Assembly: GCA_946626015.1 (NCBI GenBank) | Contig: CAMOTT010000017.1 | Span: 1-22,735, forward strand | Length of the DNA stretch: 22,735 nucleotides | Direction of reading: 5' to 3' | From: an uncultured Clostridia bacterium | GTDB taxonomy: Bacteria; Bacillota; Clostridia; Oscillospirales; Acutalibacteraceae | Part shown: one piece after another, positions 7,222-15,392 of the stretch | How positions within the stretch are numbered: the stretch's first letter is position 1 | Layout of the letters: each line of letters begins with the position of its first letter | Translations under genes and position numbers: made by a program | The notes under the pieces: model-generated | Told to the model about the DNA's origin: nothing | Database searches by the model: none | Seen by the model: only the letters and a program-made list of their open reading frames with translations

Positions 7222-7250
7222 ATTGTACCACAAAAATGATATTTTATCAA
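7222..7250 (-). promoter_or_regulatory. Promoter of the yabM-mazG-hup-rqcP block
   Basis: On the minus strand TTGATA (7245-7250), a 17-bp spacer, and TACAAT (7222-7227). The -35 box overlaps the stop codon of the upstream nucleoside kinase gene. The 11 bases TTTTTGTGGTA leading into the -10 box are identical to those at 889-899. Transcription would begin near 7215, giving a leader of about 48 bases before ATG 7167. Confidence 0.75.
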
Positions 7251-8194
7251 CTTTGATCCGAAAGCCCGGCGTTGCCCAGGAATTCCCTGAGCAGAGAATC
7301 GCCTGGCACAAGGCTGCTGTCTATGGATTCAAACATCTCAAGGGACTTTATGAGCCGCTGAGCGTCATTAAAAAAGCTGCTTTCAGGAAGCACGGTGCCA
7401 AGCGCACTGACAGCCTCGTTTTTGAATACGCAGGGTTCATATATGTGGATGGAATTTATAAGCAGATCCGCGAATTTTCTGTATGGTCTGAGGTACAACT
7501 CCTCTCCGGTGAGGACGCTGTTCCAAAGGCTGTATGTGTGCTCCACCGGGCTGGCGCGGAATTTTTCGTCCCGGAGCATCCTGCGCACAAAGCGAAGGTT
7601 CCTTTTGTTGAGGATTATGCGCTGCGTTTCGTCGTATATCCTTGAGGCCACGCTCACATACAGTTTGAGTATTTTCCCGTTATCAAGCTCCTGTATTATC
7701 TCGGGATTGAGGGCGTGAAGCCCTTCTATTATTACCAGATCGTTTTTCGCAAGTTTTATATATTCGACCTCACCCGACCGTTTACCGGAATAAAAATCAA
7801 ACTTCGGGAGCTCGCTCTCGCCGTTTTTTATCAGTTCGCCCAGCTTTGTTTTCAGCAGCGGCAGATCGAGAGCGTGGACTGTCTCAAAATCCGGTGTGCC
7901 ATCCTCCCGCAACGGAGCGTCCTCCCTGTTCAGGTAAAAATCATCAAGGGATATCTCATGCGCCTTTACGCCCTTTTTCAAAAGCTCCTGCGAGAGTTTT
8001 TTTGCCGTGGTGGTCTTGCCGGAAGAGCTGGGGCCGGCAAGCATTATTATCTTTATATGACCGCTGTCGCTTATCCTGTTTGCGACGGAAGCTATTATGT
8101 TGCAGTAACGCCGCTCCGATCCGGCGACAAACCCGGCCTGATCACGCCGGGCATAGTCGTTTATATATTCTAAATAATTATTTATTTCCGACAT
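7247..8194 (-). CDS. Uridine kinase-like nucleoside kinase (P-loop), short form
   Basis: 315 residues. A nucleoside kinase of the phosphoribulokinase/uridine kinase family, expected to phosphorylate a nucleoside with ATP or GTP. The Walker A motif GPSSSGKT is at 54-61, followed by LDDFYLNRED, PKFDFYSGKR, the IIEGLHALNP segment near 150 and RRMLRD. Many clostridial relatives are about 550 residues, with N-terminal TGS and threonyl-tRNA-synthetase-like domains; here only about 45 residues precede the kinase core, so those domains are absent. A GGAGG site 4 bases before the ATG supports this start. It is the last gene of the recJ-rel-dtd-MBL-hemZ run, 62 bases after hemZ. The true substrate cannot be told from sequence. 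Confidence 0.85.
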   Translation of the reverse strand: MSEINNYLEYINDYARRDQAGFVAGSERRYCNIIASVANRISDSGHIKIIMLAGPSSSGKTTTAKKLSQELLKKGVKAHEISLDDFYLNREDAPLREDGTPDFETVHALDLPLLKTKLGELIKNGESELPKFDFYSGKRSGEVEYIKLAKNDLVIIEGLHALNPEIIQELDNGKILKLYVSVASRIYDETQRIILNKRNLRFVRRMLRDEKFRASPVEHTYSLWNSVLTGEELYLRPYRKFADLLINSIHIYEPCVFKNEAVSALGTVLPESSFFNDAQRLIKSLEMFESIDSSLVPGDSLLREFLGNAGLSDQS

Positions 8195-8213
8195 AGAGCC
8201 TCCCTCACCCTCA

Positions 8214-8254
8214 AACAGCCCTGAGTTCTCAGTTTTACCGGGCGCATGGCTGTT
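8214..8254 (-). other. Intercistronic hairpin between hemZ and the nucleoside kinase gene
   Basis: AACAGCC (8214-8220) and GGCTGTT (8248-8254) are perfect inverted repeats, and CTGAG/CTCAG (8221-8225, 8228-8232) forms an inner hairpin directly beside one arm. No T run follows in the minus direction, so this is not a typical terminator. It fills most of the 62-base gap and ends close to the kinase ribosome binding site. Confidence 0.5.
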
Positions 8255-8256
8255 AC

Positions 8257-9732
8257 TTATATTTTATATGCGTTATAAAAATCAGTTATGAGCTTTTTCC
8301 TGTCCACAAGCTCCCGGAACCTGTTTATATATTCGTACGGATATTTAAAATTAAATATCCTTTCTATGTGATTTTCACGGGGAGCTTTGAGCTTTGTCAC
8401 CGAGCCGGCGCCGCAGGCAAGAACCGTATGGCACTCCTCCATCATAAACACGTTGTAGATACATTCTGCGCCCGGTCTGCACCAGCCCACGTTTTCCATA
8501 TTGCCGAGGGAACGGCTCTGCCTATACATATAATAGGGAAAATATCCGCTCTCACCCAGCTTTGAGGCGTTGTATTCAAGCATGGCCGACATACGGTTGC
8601 CGTCCTCCACCCTCTCGCCCCGGGTCACAAGCCCGGAGGATCGCTTTAAGGCAAGGGAATGGACGGTTATACTCTCGGGGGCGAGCTTTGCAGCGGTATC
8701 AACGGAGGTCATAAAACTCTCCACCGTATCCCCGGGCAGACCGGCTATAAGATCCATGTTTATGTTGCCAAAGCCCATTGAACGGGAAAGGTTGTAGGCC
8801 TCCAGAGCCTGCCCTGCCGAGTGGCTCCTGCCTATGTTCTTCAAGACCTCGTCATTAAAGGTCTGGGGATTTATGCTGATCCTTGAGATACCGTATTTTT
8901 TCAGCACCTCAAGCCTGTCCGCTGTTATTGTGTCCGGCCGCCCGGCCTCCACGGTGTATTCCCTCGCGGATCGTATATCAAAGCTGTTTCCCACCGCATA
9001 AAGGAGCCTGTCCAGGCTCTCAGCCGAAAGTGAGGTGGGCGTGCCCCCGCCGAAATAGACGGATTCCAGCCTAAGCCCAAGGTCACGGGCTATGCCGCCG
9101 GTTATCGAAAGCTCCTCACAGAGCTTTTCTACGTAATCCGGCACTAGCTTTTTGGCTCCCGGACTTTCTATTGAATGGGAAACAAAGGAGCAGTAACTGC
9201 ACCTTGTGGGGCAAAAGGGTATGCCCACATAAAGGCTGAAGGAGTTGGGAGCAGAGGACTTTATTATACGCTCCTCAGCGTCCGCCACAGCCATTGCAAG
9301 CCTTGTTTTTTGGCCGCTCACCAGCAGCTTTTCGGTAAAATAACCGTAGGCCCCCTGTTTGCCGTAATCGTTTATCAGGGTTATCATCAGCTTTGATGGG
9401 CGCACGCCTGTAAGAATACCCCATTTTGGGGTATAGCCGGTGGCCTCGGTCAGGATATTGAACAGAGCCACGGCCATGAGCCGCTCCTGCTCGTCCTCAT
9501 CCTCCCCCGTTGCCGGCAGCTCCGAAGAATACTCCCTGCCGGAAAGCTCGGCGGCTGCCCTGACGGCAACCTTGCCGCCGTTCTTAACAAGAGCCGTTGT
9601 TATTTTGTCGCCGTCACAGCTCCCGCTGCCCTTTATCACTTTTATTTCATCATTGGGGAAAAATACCCTGCACAGGTTTTCCATCTCGTAATGGAAGCTG
9701 TGGTCAATTATCTCCAGTAACGTAACATTCAC
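8257..9732 (-). CDS. hemZ: HemZ-type radical SAM protein, coproporphyrinogen III oxidase-like
   Basis: 491 residues. A radical SAM enzyme of the HemN/HemZ group. The 4Fe-4S ligand motif CPTRCSYC (CxxxCxxC) is at 174-181, followed by YFGGGTPTS near 225, VEAGRPDT, RISINPQTF and DLIAGLPGD, all typical of the group. About 165 N-terminal residues precede the core, as in HemZ; the C-terminal part resembles the HemW/HemN extension. Anaerobic coproporphyrinogen oxidation is the annotated role, but HemZ proteins in organisms without a haem pathway may do something else. It starts at GTG 9732, 11 bases after the MBL hydrolase stop, with only a weak GGG site. Linkage to recJ-rel-dtd-MBL is common in clostridia. 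Confidence 0.9.
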   Translation of the reverse strand: MNVTLLEIIDHSFHYEMENLCRVFFPNDEIKVIKGSGSCDGDKITTALVKNGGKVAVRAAAELSGREYSSELPATGEDEDEQERLMAVALFNILTEATGYTPKWGILTGVRPSKLMITLINDYGKQGAYGYFTEKLLVSGQKTRLAMAVADAEERIIKSSAPNSFSLYVGIPFCPTRCSYCSFVSHSIESPGAKKLVPDYVEKLCEELSITGGIARDLGLRLESVYFGGGTPTSLSAESLDRLLYAVGNSFDIRSAREYTVEAGRPDTITADRLEVLKKYGISRISINPQTFNDEVLKNIGRSHSAGQALEAYNLSRSMGFGNINMDLIAGLPGDTVESFMTSVDTAAKLAPESITVHSLALKRSSGLVTRGERVEDGNRMSAMLEYNASKLGESGYFPYYMYRQSRSLGNMENVGWCRPGAECIYNVFMMEECHTVLACGAGSVTKLKAPRENHIERIFNFKYPYEYINRFRELVDRKKLITDFYNAYKI

Positions 9733-9743
9733 ATCCCAAGACG

Positions 9744-10382
9744 TTAATTGAAGCCCCTCATAAATCTGTTGCGGGTCTTCTCCGCAAAAAGTGTGGTCTC
9801 CCGGTTGTGACCGGGGAACACGTCATAATCTATCTCAAGGGAATAAAGTCTTTTAAGAGACTTCATCATCTCAAGCCCGTCGCCTCCGGGCAGATCCGTT
9901 CTGCCTGCTGTCAGGCAAAACAAGGTATCCCCGGAAAACAGGAGCTTTTCGTCATCAACAAGGTAGCACACTCCGCCGGGAGTATGCCCCGGGGTGGCCA
10001 GCACCTTTATCGTTTTGCCCCCAAGGCTTAGGGTATCTCCGTCGTCAAGGAAAATATCCGGCTCCAAGGGCCGCTGAACCGCCTCAACGTGGGTCGCCAG
10101 ACTGCGCGCCGGATCTTTTAGACAATCTCCGTCCGCCCTGCCGATGGCCGCAAGAGCCTCCGGATAACTTTTTTTAAGATCATAAACGCCCAGAATATGG
10201 TCGTAGTGCCCGTGGGTCAGCAGGATATATTTCAGCTTTTTTATTTCGTCGCTGTTCAGTATGCTTTTAAGCTCCGGGGAAAAGCTGCCTGGATCCACCA
10301 CCGCCGCCTCTCCGCTGATCTCGTCAACGAGAACGTAGGTGTTGGATAAATATCCGCCGCCGTTTGCGCCGTAGATCTTCAT
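9744..10382 (-). CDS. MBL-fold metallohydrolase, glyoxalase II-like
   Basis: About 212 residues, a compact metallo-beta-lactamase-fold hydrolase. The di-metal motif THGHYDH (HxHxDH, residues 57-62) is intact, followed by ATPGHTPGG, FSGDTLF and FPGHN, which supply the later histidine and aspartate ligands. Relatives (YqgX type) are annotated as hydroxyacylglutathione hydrolase-like, but the physiological thioester is unknown. The upstream ribosome binding site AAGGG (10391-10395) is 8 bases from ATG 10382 and 5 from ATG 10385; I prefer 10382 (MKIYGANGG). The site lies inside the end of dtd, so translation is probably coupled. Confidence 0.9.
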   Translation of the reverse strand: MKIYGANGGGYLSNTYVLVDEISGEAAVVDPGSFSPELKSILNSDEIKKLKYILLTHGHYDHILGVYDLKKSYPEALAAIGRADGDCLKDPARSLATHVEAVQRPLEPDIFLDDGDTLSLGGKTIKVLATPGHTPGGVCYLVDDEKLLFSGDTLFCLTAGRTDLPGGDGLEMMKSLKRLYSLEIDYDVFPGHNRETTLFAEKTRNRFMRGFN

Positions 10383-10386
10383 CATA

Positions 10387-10848
10387 TCATCCCTTTTTAG
10401 TCCATATATCCGTATCGAGAACTATTGTAACAGGGCCGTCGTTGGAGATCTCCACCTTCATATCCGCGGCAAAAACGCCCTTTTCCACCTTTTTGACCCC
10501 GTTATTGAGCAGCTGCTCTGTAAAATATTCATACAGCTCGTTTGCCGTTTCCGGCGCTGCGGACTGGATAAATGAGGGTCTGTTGCCCTTCTTGCAGTCC
10601 GCGCAAAGGGTGAACTGGGAGACTGCCAATACCTCCCCGTCTATATCCGTTACGGAAAGATTCATCTTACCGTTCTCATCCTCAAAAATGCGGAGTCTGG
10701 CGATCTTCCCGGCAAGCACCTCCGCCTGCTCCTTTGTATCGCCTTCCATTACTCCGAGGAGTACGTTGAGGCCCCTGCCTATGCTCCCCACTGTTTTGCC
10801 CTCCACCTCAACGGAGGAGTTGTTGACACGCTGGATAACCGCTCTCAT
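10387..10848 (-). CDS. dtd: D-aminoacyl-tRNA deacylase
   Basis: 153 residues, near the family norm of about 150. Dtd removes D-amino acids wrongly attached to tRNA, as well as glycine from tRNA-Ala. It begins with the canonical MRAVIQRV and carries the two catalytic-site signatures: SQFTLCADCKKGNRPSF, and a C-terminal NDGPVTI that matches the usual GPVT motif. The start at ATG 10848 is chosen over a TTG 24 bases upstream because of this conserved N-terminus, although the ribosome binding site (GAAGAG) is weak. It lies 58 bases after rel and runs into the MBL gene with only a few bases between. Confidence 0.95.
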   Translation of the reverse strand: MRAVIQRVNNSSVEVEGKTVGSIGRGLNVLLGVMEGDTKEQAEVLAGKIARLRIFEDENGKMNLSVTDIDGEVLAVSQFTLCADCKKGNRPSFIQSAAPETANELYEYFTEQLLNNGVKKVEKGVFAADMKVEISNDGPVTIVLDTDIWTKKG

Positions 10849-10861
10849 ACTCTTCACTGCC

Positions 10862-10886
10862 CGGCCGCGCAATTCAGACGCGGCCG
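10862..10886 (-). other. GC-rich intercistronic hairpin between rel and dtd
   Basis: CGGCCGCG (10862-10869) and CGCGGCCG (10879-10886) form a perfect 8-bp stem with a 9-base loop. No T run follows on the minus strand, so it is not an intrinsic terminator. It sits 13 bases upstream of the dtd start and could limit ribosome access or mark an RNA processing site. Confidence 0.5.
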
Positions 10887-10906
10887 CCTTTCAAAAACTT
10901 TATTTT

Positions 10907-13096
10907 TTATATTCCGGAGCGTTCTACTCCAAGCACACCGTTGACCTTGCCTATCTTCGCCGTGACGCTGTTAAGGTGCTCCACGCCGTTGACGGTAATG
11001 GTAACGGAGAGCTGATTTCTGCCGTCCTTTGTATTCCGGATGGCTATGTCATAGATCATAACGTGCATATTTGCCAGCACGCTGGAAATATCCGCCAGCA
11101 TACCCACACGGTCAAGGCAATAAATATCCAGCGTTGACCTGAAATCGCTCTTGACGGATTCATCCCACCTTGCGTTTATCCATCTTTCCGGCTCAGACGC
11201 AGAGGAAATGGGCTTTGGCACGTTGGTGCAGGACTGGGTGTGGATCGAGACACCGTGACCCCTGGTTATGAACCCCACAATGGGATCCCCGGGCAGAGGA
11301 TGACAACAGCGCGAGAACTTGATAAGGCAGTTGTCAATGCCCTCAACTATAACGCCCTCCTTGCTCCTCGATACCTTTTTGGGGTCGGTCACTATCGGCA
11401 GCTTGGTTTCTTCGGGCTTGAACTGCTTGTTGTACTCATCCTTTATTCTGGGCATAAGCTTGATGAGAACTATGCCGCCGTAGCCTATGGCCGCGTAAAA
11501 ATCATCCACAGTGGCAAAATGCTGCCTGACAGCTATCTTTAAAAGGAACTGCTGAAGCTCCTCCTCCGAAAGCCTGATAAAATTTCTGCGGAATTCTCTT
11601 TCTATCTCCGCCTTGCCCTCGGCAATGTTCTCCTCCCGGCGTTCCTTCTTGAACCAGGAGCGGATCTTTGTCCTTGCCTCGCTGGTACGCACGATTTTGA
11701 GCCAATCCCGGCTGGGACCCTTGTTGGGGTTTGAGGAGGTAATGATATCCACTATCTCGCCGGTATTGACCTTGTAGTCGATGGGCACTATCCTGCCGTC
11801 CACCTTCGCGCCCTGCATCCTGTTGCCCACGGCGGAGTGAATGGCATAGGCAAAGTCTATAACCGTAGACCCTGCCGGCAGGGTTATGATATCGCCCTTG
11901 GGGGTGTACACAAGCACATCGTCCGGCACAAGGTCGCTCTTGATGGTCTGAATGATATCCTCAACGCTCTCGGATTCCTTCTGGCTTTCAAGGAGCTGAC
12001 GCACCCAGGTGAGCTTTTCCTCAAACTTGCCGTTGTCGCTTATACCCAGCTTGTATTTCCAGTGGGCGGCAACGCCGTACTCCGCGGTGTGGTGCATCTC
12101 CCAGGTCCTTATCTGCACCTCAAAAGGTATGCCCTCGGTGCCTATGACCGTGGTATGGAGGGACTGGTACATATTTGGCTTGGGGGTGGAAATGTAATCT
12201 TTGAACCTGCCGATTATGGGCTTGTACATATCGTGCACCACGCCCAGGACGTTGTAACAGTCGGTCACCGAATCCACTATCACCCTCACGGCGAATATAT
12301 CGTAAATTTCGTCAAAGTTCTTGTTCTGCATATACATCTTTCTGTATATGCCATGGACGCTTTTTATTCTGCCGGAAATGTTGGCGTTGGGCACGATAGC
12401 CGTCACCCTGTCCTTTATCTTCGACTTTATTTTATCAAGGAATTCCGTGCTTGACGGGCCCTTTTTCTTTATTGAGTCCTCAATATCCTTGTACGCCACG
12501 GGATCAAGGTTCCGTATAGCCAGATCCTCCAGCTCCTCTTTTATTGCTCTGATACCTAAGCGGTGAGCTATGGGGGCGTAAATTTCAAGGGTCTCAAGTG
12601 AGATATCCCTTATCTTCTGAGGGCGCATGACCCCGAGGGTGCGCATATTGTGGAGCCTGTCCGCCAGCTTTATGATTATTACCCTTATATCCCTGGACAT
12701 GGCCAGAAGCATTTTGCGGATGTTTTCGGCCTGTATCTCCTCTTTTGTGGAAAGGGGAACCTTGCCCAGCTTTGTGACGCCGTCCACAAGGAAGGCTATA
12801 TCCTCGCCAAAATCCGCCTTGATCATATCAAGGGTAATGTCTGTGTCCTCCACAGTATCGTGGAGCAAAGCCGCCGCAACGGATTGGGAGTCCATACCAA
12901 GACGGACAAGCACCTTTGCCACCTCTATCGGGTGGCAGATATAGGGGTCTCCGGATATGCGACGCTGATCCTTGTGCGCCTCGTTTGCCAGGAGGAACGC
13001 CCTGTCCACAACATCAAGCTCCTCCGGAGTATGGCTGTCCGCAAGCATGTCTCTCAACTGCTTGTAGCATTCGTTGTTCATTATCTCGCTATCCAT
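10907..13096 (-). CDS. rel: Bifunctional (p)ppGpp synthetase/hydrolase Rel
   Basis: 729 residues, full length for Rel, the ribosome-associated enzyme that makes and degrades the stringent-response alarmone (p)ppGpp. The HD hydrolase domain is intact (HPIEVA at 55, LLHD at 77-80, ADRLHNMRT at 145-153). The synthetase domain follows, with KSVHGIYRK near 245, GRFKDYIS (296-303), PNMYQSLHT (307-315), EVQIRT and AEYGVAAHWKYK. Next come a TGS domain (about 393-455), a zinc-finger-like segment with FSRCCHPLPGD (594-604) and a C-terminal ACT domain (about 652-729). Both activities should therefore be present. ATG 13096 with an AGGGG site 7 bases upstream is preferred to TTG 13099. The site lies within the end of recJ, implying coupling. 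No apt gene lies between, unlike many Firmicutes. Confidence 0.97.
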   Translation of the reverse strand: MDSEIMNNECYKQLRDMLADSHTPEELDVVDRAFLLANEAHKDQRRISGDPYICHPIEVAKVLVRLGMDSQSVAAALLHDTVEDTDITLDMIKADFGEDIAFLVDGVTKLGKVPLSTKEEIQAENIRKMLLAMSRDIRVIIIKLADRLHNMRTLGVMRPQKIRDISLETLEIYAPIAHRLGIRAIKEELEDLAIRNLDPVAYKDIEDSIKKKGPSSTEFLDKIKSKIKDRVTAIVPNANISGRIKSVHGIYRKMYMQNKNFDEIYDIFAVRVIVDSVTDCYNVLGVVHDMYKPIIGRFKDYISTPKPNMYQSLHTTVIGTEGIPFEVQIRTWEMHHTAEYGVAAHWKYKLGISDNGKFEEKLTWVRQLLESQKESESVEDIIQTIKSDLVPDDVLVYTPKGDIITLPAGSTVIDFAYAIHSAVGNRMQGAKVDGRIVPIDYKVNTGEIVDIITSSNPNKGPSRDWLKIVRTSEARTKIRSWFKKERREENIAEGKAEIEREFRRNFIRLSEEELQQFLLKIAVRQHFATVDDFYAAIGYGGIVLIKLMPRIKDEYNKQFKPEETKLPIVTDPKKVSRSKEGVIVEGIDNCLIKFSRCCHPLPGDPIVGFITRGHGVSIHTQSCTNVPKPISSASEPERWINARWDESVKSDFRSTLDIYCLDRVGMLADISSVLANMHVMIYDIAIRNTKDGRNQLSVTITVNGVEHLNSVTAKIGKVNGVLGVERSGI

Positions 13097-13100
13097 CAAA

Positions 13101-15149
13101 TCACCCCTCAGACATATATTTTTTCACTCTGTTAAGTATTTCCGAATCGTCAAGATCGGCCTTGTCTGCTCTGGGCAGGATCCTTATTGCCCCGCCCTTA
13201 TCGGTCTCTATTATCTTTAATTCTTTTAAAGCATCGACCGCTATGAGCACCTTGGCAAGATCATGGCCGTCGTCGCCTATCTCCCTGCAAAGGGAAAGGA
13301 CGCCGTACCGCCAGCCGCAGTTGGCCTTGATCGTCTTGAACACGGCGGCGATAAAGCTCCTGTCCGGCAGGATAGAGCCTGCCTTTTCGGGAGCCAGAGC
13401 CTCGCTCCTCTTCACCGTCTCGTAAGTATGTATCCCCTCAAATATGCCTGCCTCATCCAGACTGGAAAGACGGATATTTTTTGCAAAAACCGAGAGCTGT
13501 ATTTCGCCGTTAAACTCGCTCTCATCAAGAGTCACCGCCAGATCGATATGGTCGCCCACCCGGAAATTGAAGGCCTCCGGCCCCACGCCGAACCTCATCA
13601 CCGTGACCTTTACTCCGCTTTTTTCCAGCACGAGCCTCAGATGCTTGCCGTTTGAGACCGGGGTGATGGACAAAAGCTTTGCCCCGTACAGCCCGAACAC
13701 GGGCTGAGGGTTGCCGGAACCGAAGGGTTCGATCATTTTTATAGCCGCCATTATGTCGTTGTCAATATATTTCGGATTGAGCTTAAAGTCGATATTCTGA
13801 ACCGGAACGGGCATTTCAAAATTGGCCGCATACCGGTTTATGCTCGCCCGGAACTCGTCTATTTTATCCGCCATGATGCCAAAGCCTGCCGCCAGCATAT
13901 GTCCGCCGAAATTCGTCAGCAGATCCCCGGAATCGGCAAGGGCGTCATACAGTGAAAAGCCCTCCATGCTTCTGCCGGAGCCCCTCGCCTTATCCCCGTC
14001 AACCGAGATCACAAGGCAGGGCTTGCCGTATTTTTCCACAAGCTTTGAGGCGACTATACCCACAACTCCGGGGTGCCAGCCCTCGCCGCTGCAAACCAGA
14101 ACTCTGTCGTATTTATGCTCAGGCATACTTTCGATATTTTTGACCGCCTGAGCCATTATCTCCCGCTCCACGTCATGCCGTTCGCCGTTATATTTTTCAA
14201 GCCTTTCCGCAAGCTCTCTCGCCTGCTCATCATCCTCGCAGAGCAAAAGCTCAAGCGCCTCCACCGCCTCGGCTATCCTGCCCGCGGCGTTTATCCTGGG
14301 CACGAGAGAAAAAGCGACGTTCATGGAGCCTATCTTTTTTGAGCCCGAACCCGAAGATTTTATCAGAGCGTTTATTCCTATCCTCGGATGGGAGCGGATT
14401 ATCTCCAGCCCGGCTCTGACAAAGTCCCTGTTTTCGCCTTTAAGGGGAACAACGTCGCCTATTGTGCCTATGGCTACCAGATCGGCAAAATCAAAAAAAA
14501 GGCTGCGGCTGTCCTCGCCGCTCAGGGCGCACACTACTTTGAAAGCAACGCCCACGCCGGCATAGTCCTTGAACTCAAGGGTGCAATCGGTCCTGTGCGG
14601 ATTGACCACCGCCACCGCGTTGGGCAGCGTCTGCCCCTGCTGATGGTGGTCGGTTATAACAAGGTCTATCCCCAGCGTCCTCGCGTATTCGGTTTCCTCA
14701 ACGCAGTTTATGCCGTTGTCAACGGTGACTATCAGCGTGACCCCTTTTTCGTGGAGCTTGTCGATTATCTGTGTGCTCAGGCCGTAACCCTCTGTGTGCC
14801 TGCTGGGGATATAGTAAGACACGTTGCCGCCCATATCCGTAAGATATTCGTACATTATGGCCGTGGAGGTCACGCCGTCCGCGTCAAAATCCCCCACCAC
14901 CGCTATGTGCTCGCCGCTGTCCAGAGCGTCGTTTATCCTGTTTACAGCCTTCCTCATATCCGGAAAATCATAGGGATCGGTGTAATTGCAGTATCGGCTG
15001 CTCAAAAACTGCTCTATCTCCCCCGGGGTTTCTATGCCCCTTGACAATGCCAGCAAAACAGCAAAGGGATTCATGTTGTACTGCTGCGCCACCGACGCGG
15101 CATATTCTTTGTCGGTTTTGGCAACTACCCATTTTTTGTATGCCAACAT
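13101..15149 (-). CDS. recJ: Single-stranded-DNA-specific exonuclease RecJ
   Basis: 682 residues. RecJ is the 5'-3' single-strand exonuclease acting in recombination, mismatch and base-excision repair. The DHH phosphoesterase motifs are intact: GDFDADG with D88 and D90, VDNG with D144, and TDHH at 166-169. The DHHA1 motif GGHMLAAGF appears near 425, then an OB-fold region and about 120 further C-terminal residues. It is longer than E. coli RecJ and shorter than B. subtilis RecJ. ATG 15149 is preferred to ATG 15155 because the AAAGG site is 6 bases from the former and abuts the latter. It is the first gene of the minus-strand run, diverging from the BspA-like gene. Confidence 0.96.
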   Translation of the reverse strand: MLAYKKWVVAKTDKEYAASVAQQYNMNPFAVLLALSRGIETPGEIEQFLSSRYCNYTDPYDFPDMRKAVNRINDALDSGEHIAVVGDFDADGVTSTAIMYEYLTDMGGNVSYYIPSRHTEGYGLSTQIIDKLHEKGVTLIVTVDNGINCVEETEYARTLGIDLVITDHHQQGQTLPNAVAVVNPHRTDCTLEFKDYAGVGVAFKVVCALSGEDSRSLFFDFADLVAIGTIGDVVPLKGENRDFVRAGLEIIRSHPRIGINALIKSSGSGSKKIGSMNVAFSLVPRINAAGRIAEAVEALELLLCEDDEQARELAERLEKYNGERHDVEREIMAQAVKNIESMPEHKYDRVLVCSGEGWHPGVVGIVASKLVEKYGKPCLVISVDGDKARGSGRSMEGFSLYDALADSGDLLTNFGGHMLAAGFGIMADKIDEFRASINRYAANFEMPVPVQNIDFKLNPKYIDNDIMAAIKMIEPFGSGNPQPVFGLYGAKLLSITPVSNGKHLRLVLEKSGVKVTVMRFGVGPEAFNFRVGDHIDLAVTLDESEFNGEIQLSVFAKNIRLSSLDEAGIFEGIHTYETVKRSEALAPEKAGSILPDRSFIAAVFKTIKANCGWRYGVLSLCREIGDDGHDLAKVLIAVDALKELKIIETDKGGAIRILPRADKADLDDSEILNRVKKYMSEG

Positions 15150-15295
15150 TATCATCCTTTCAAAATATATTTTGACCCGCTGAAATATAAATTATATTTT
15201 ATAATTTATATTAAAAATAATAAATATTAAAAATAAATAAATGAATAAAAGTTTGTCTGTTTTTTGCATTGCTTAAAGTACCCAATAAGATTTAT
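15150..15295. other. AT-rich divergent intergenic region, probable recJ promoter zone
   Basis: Bases about 15181-15245 are almost pure A and T. The minus-strand promoter for recJ must lie here or nearby, but the low complexity offers many -10-like hexamers and no clear -35 partner, so none is assigned. The composition fits a strongly bent or UP-element-like region serving divergent transcription. Confidence 0.4.
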
Positions 15296-15347
15296 TAAGT
15301 ATATATTGCAAAAATCACGCTGTTTATGTTATACTTACAATTAAGTA
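15296..15347. repeat. Three TAAGTA boxes in inverted arrangement around the BspA-like gene promoter
   Basis: TAAGTATA (15296-15303) and TATACTTA (15330-15337) are a perfect 8-base inverted pair. The second half also pairs, as TACTTA (15332-15337), with TAAGTA at 15342-15347. One copy abuts the -35 box, one overlaps the -10 box and one lies near the start of transcription. This is the layout of a repressor operator, although the AT-rich setting makes chance matches more likely. Confidence 0.4.
15306..15335 (+). promoter_or_regulatory. Promoter of the BspA-like surface protein gene
   Basis: TTGCAA (15306-15311), an 18-bp spacer and TATACT (15330-15335). The -10 box is preceded by TG one base away (15327-15328), the extended -10 form. 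The leader to ATG 15393 would be about 50 bases. Confidence 0.6.
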
Positions 15348-15392
15348 GGTGTATTCAAAATCACCCACAATGCATGAAAGGGTTTGTTTGTT

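Noticed and set aside
5416..7311. A 631-residue version of YabM starting upstream of 7167
   Set aside because: It would read through the promoter at 7222-7250 and into the upstream kinase gene. ATG 7167 has a well-spaced AGGAAG site and begins the membrane protein naturally.
11837..12454. Long plus-strand frames opposite rel, recJ and mazG (also 14388-15044, 4889-5419)
   Set aside because: All are complementary shadows of strongly conserved proteins with intact catalytic motifs, and lack ribosome binding sites.
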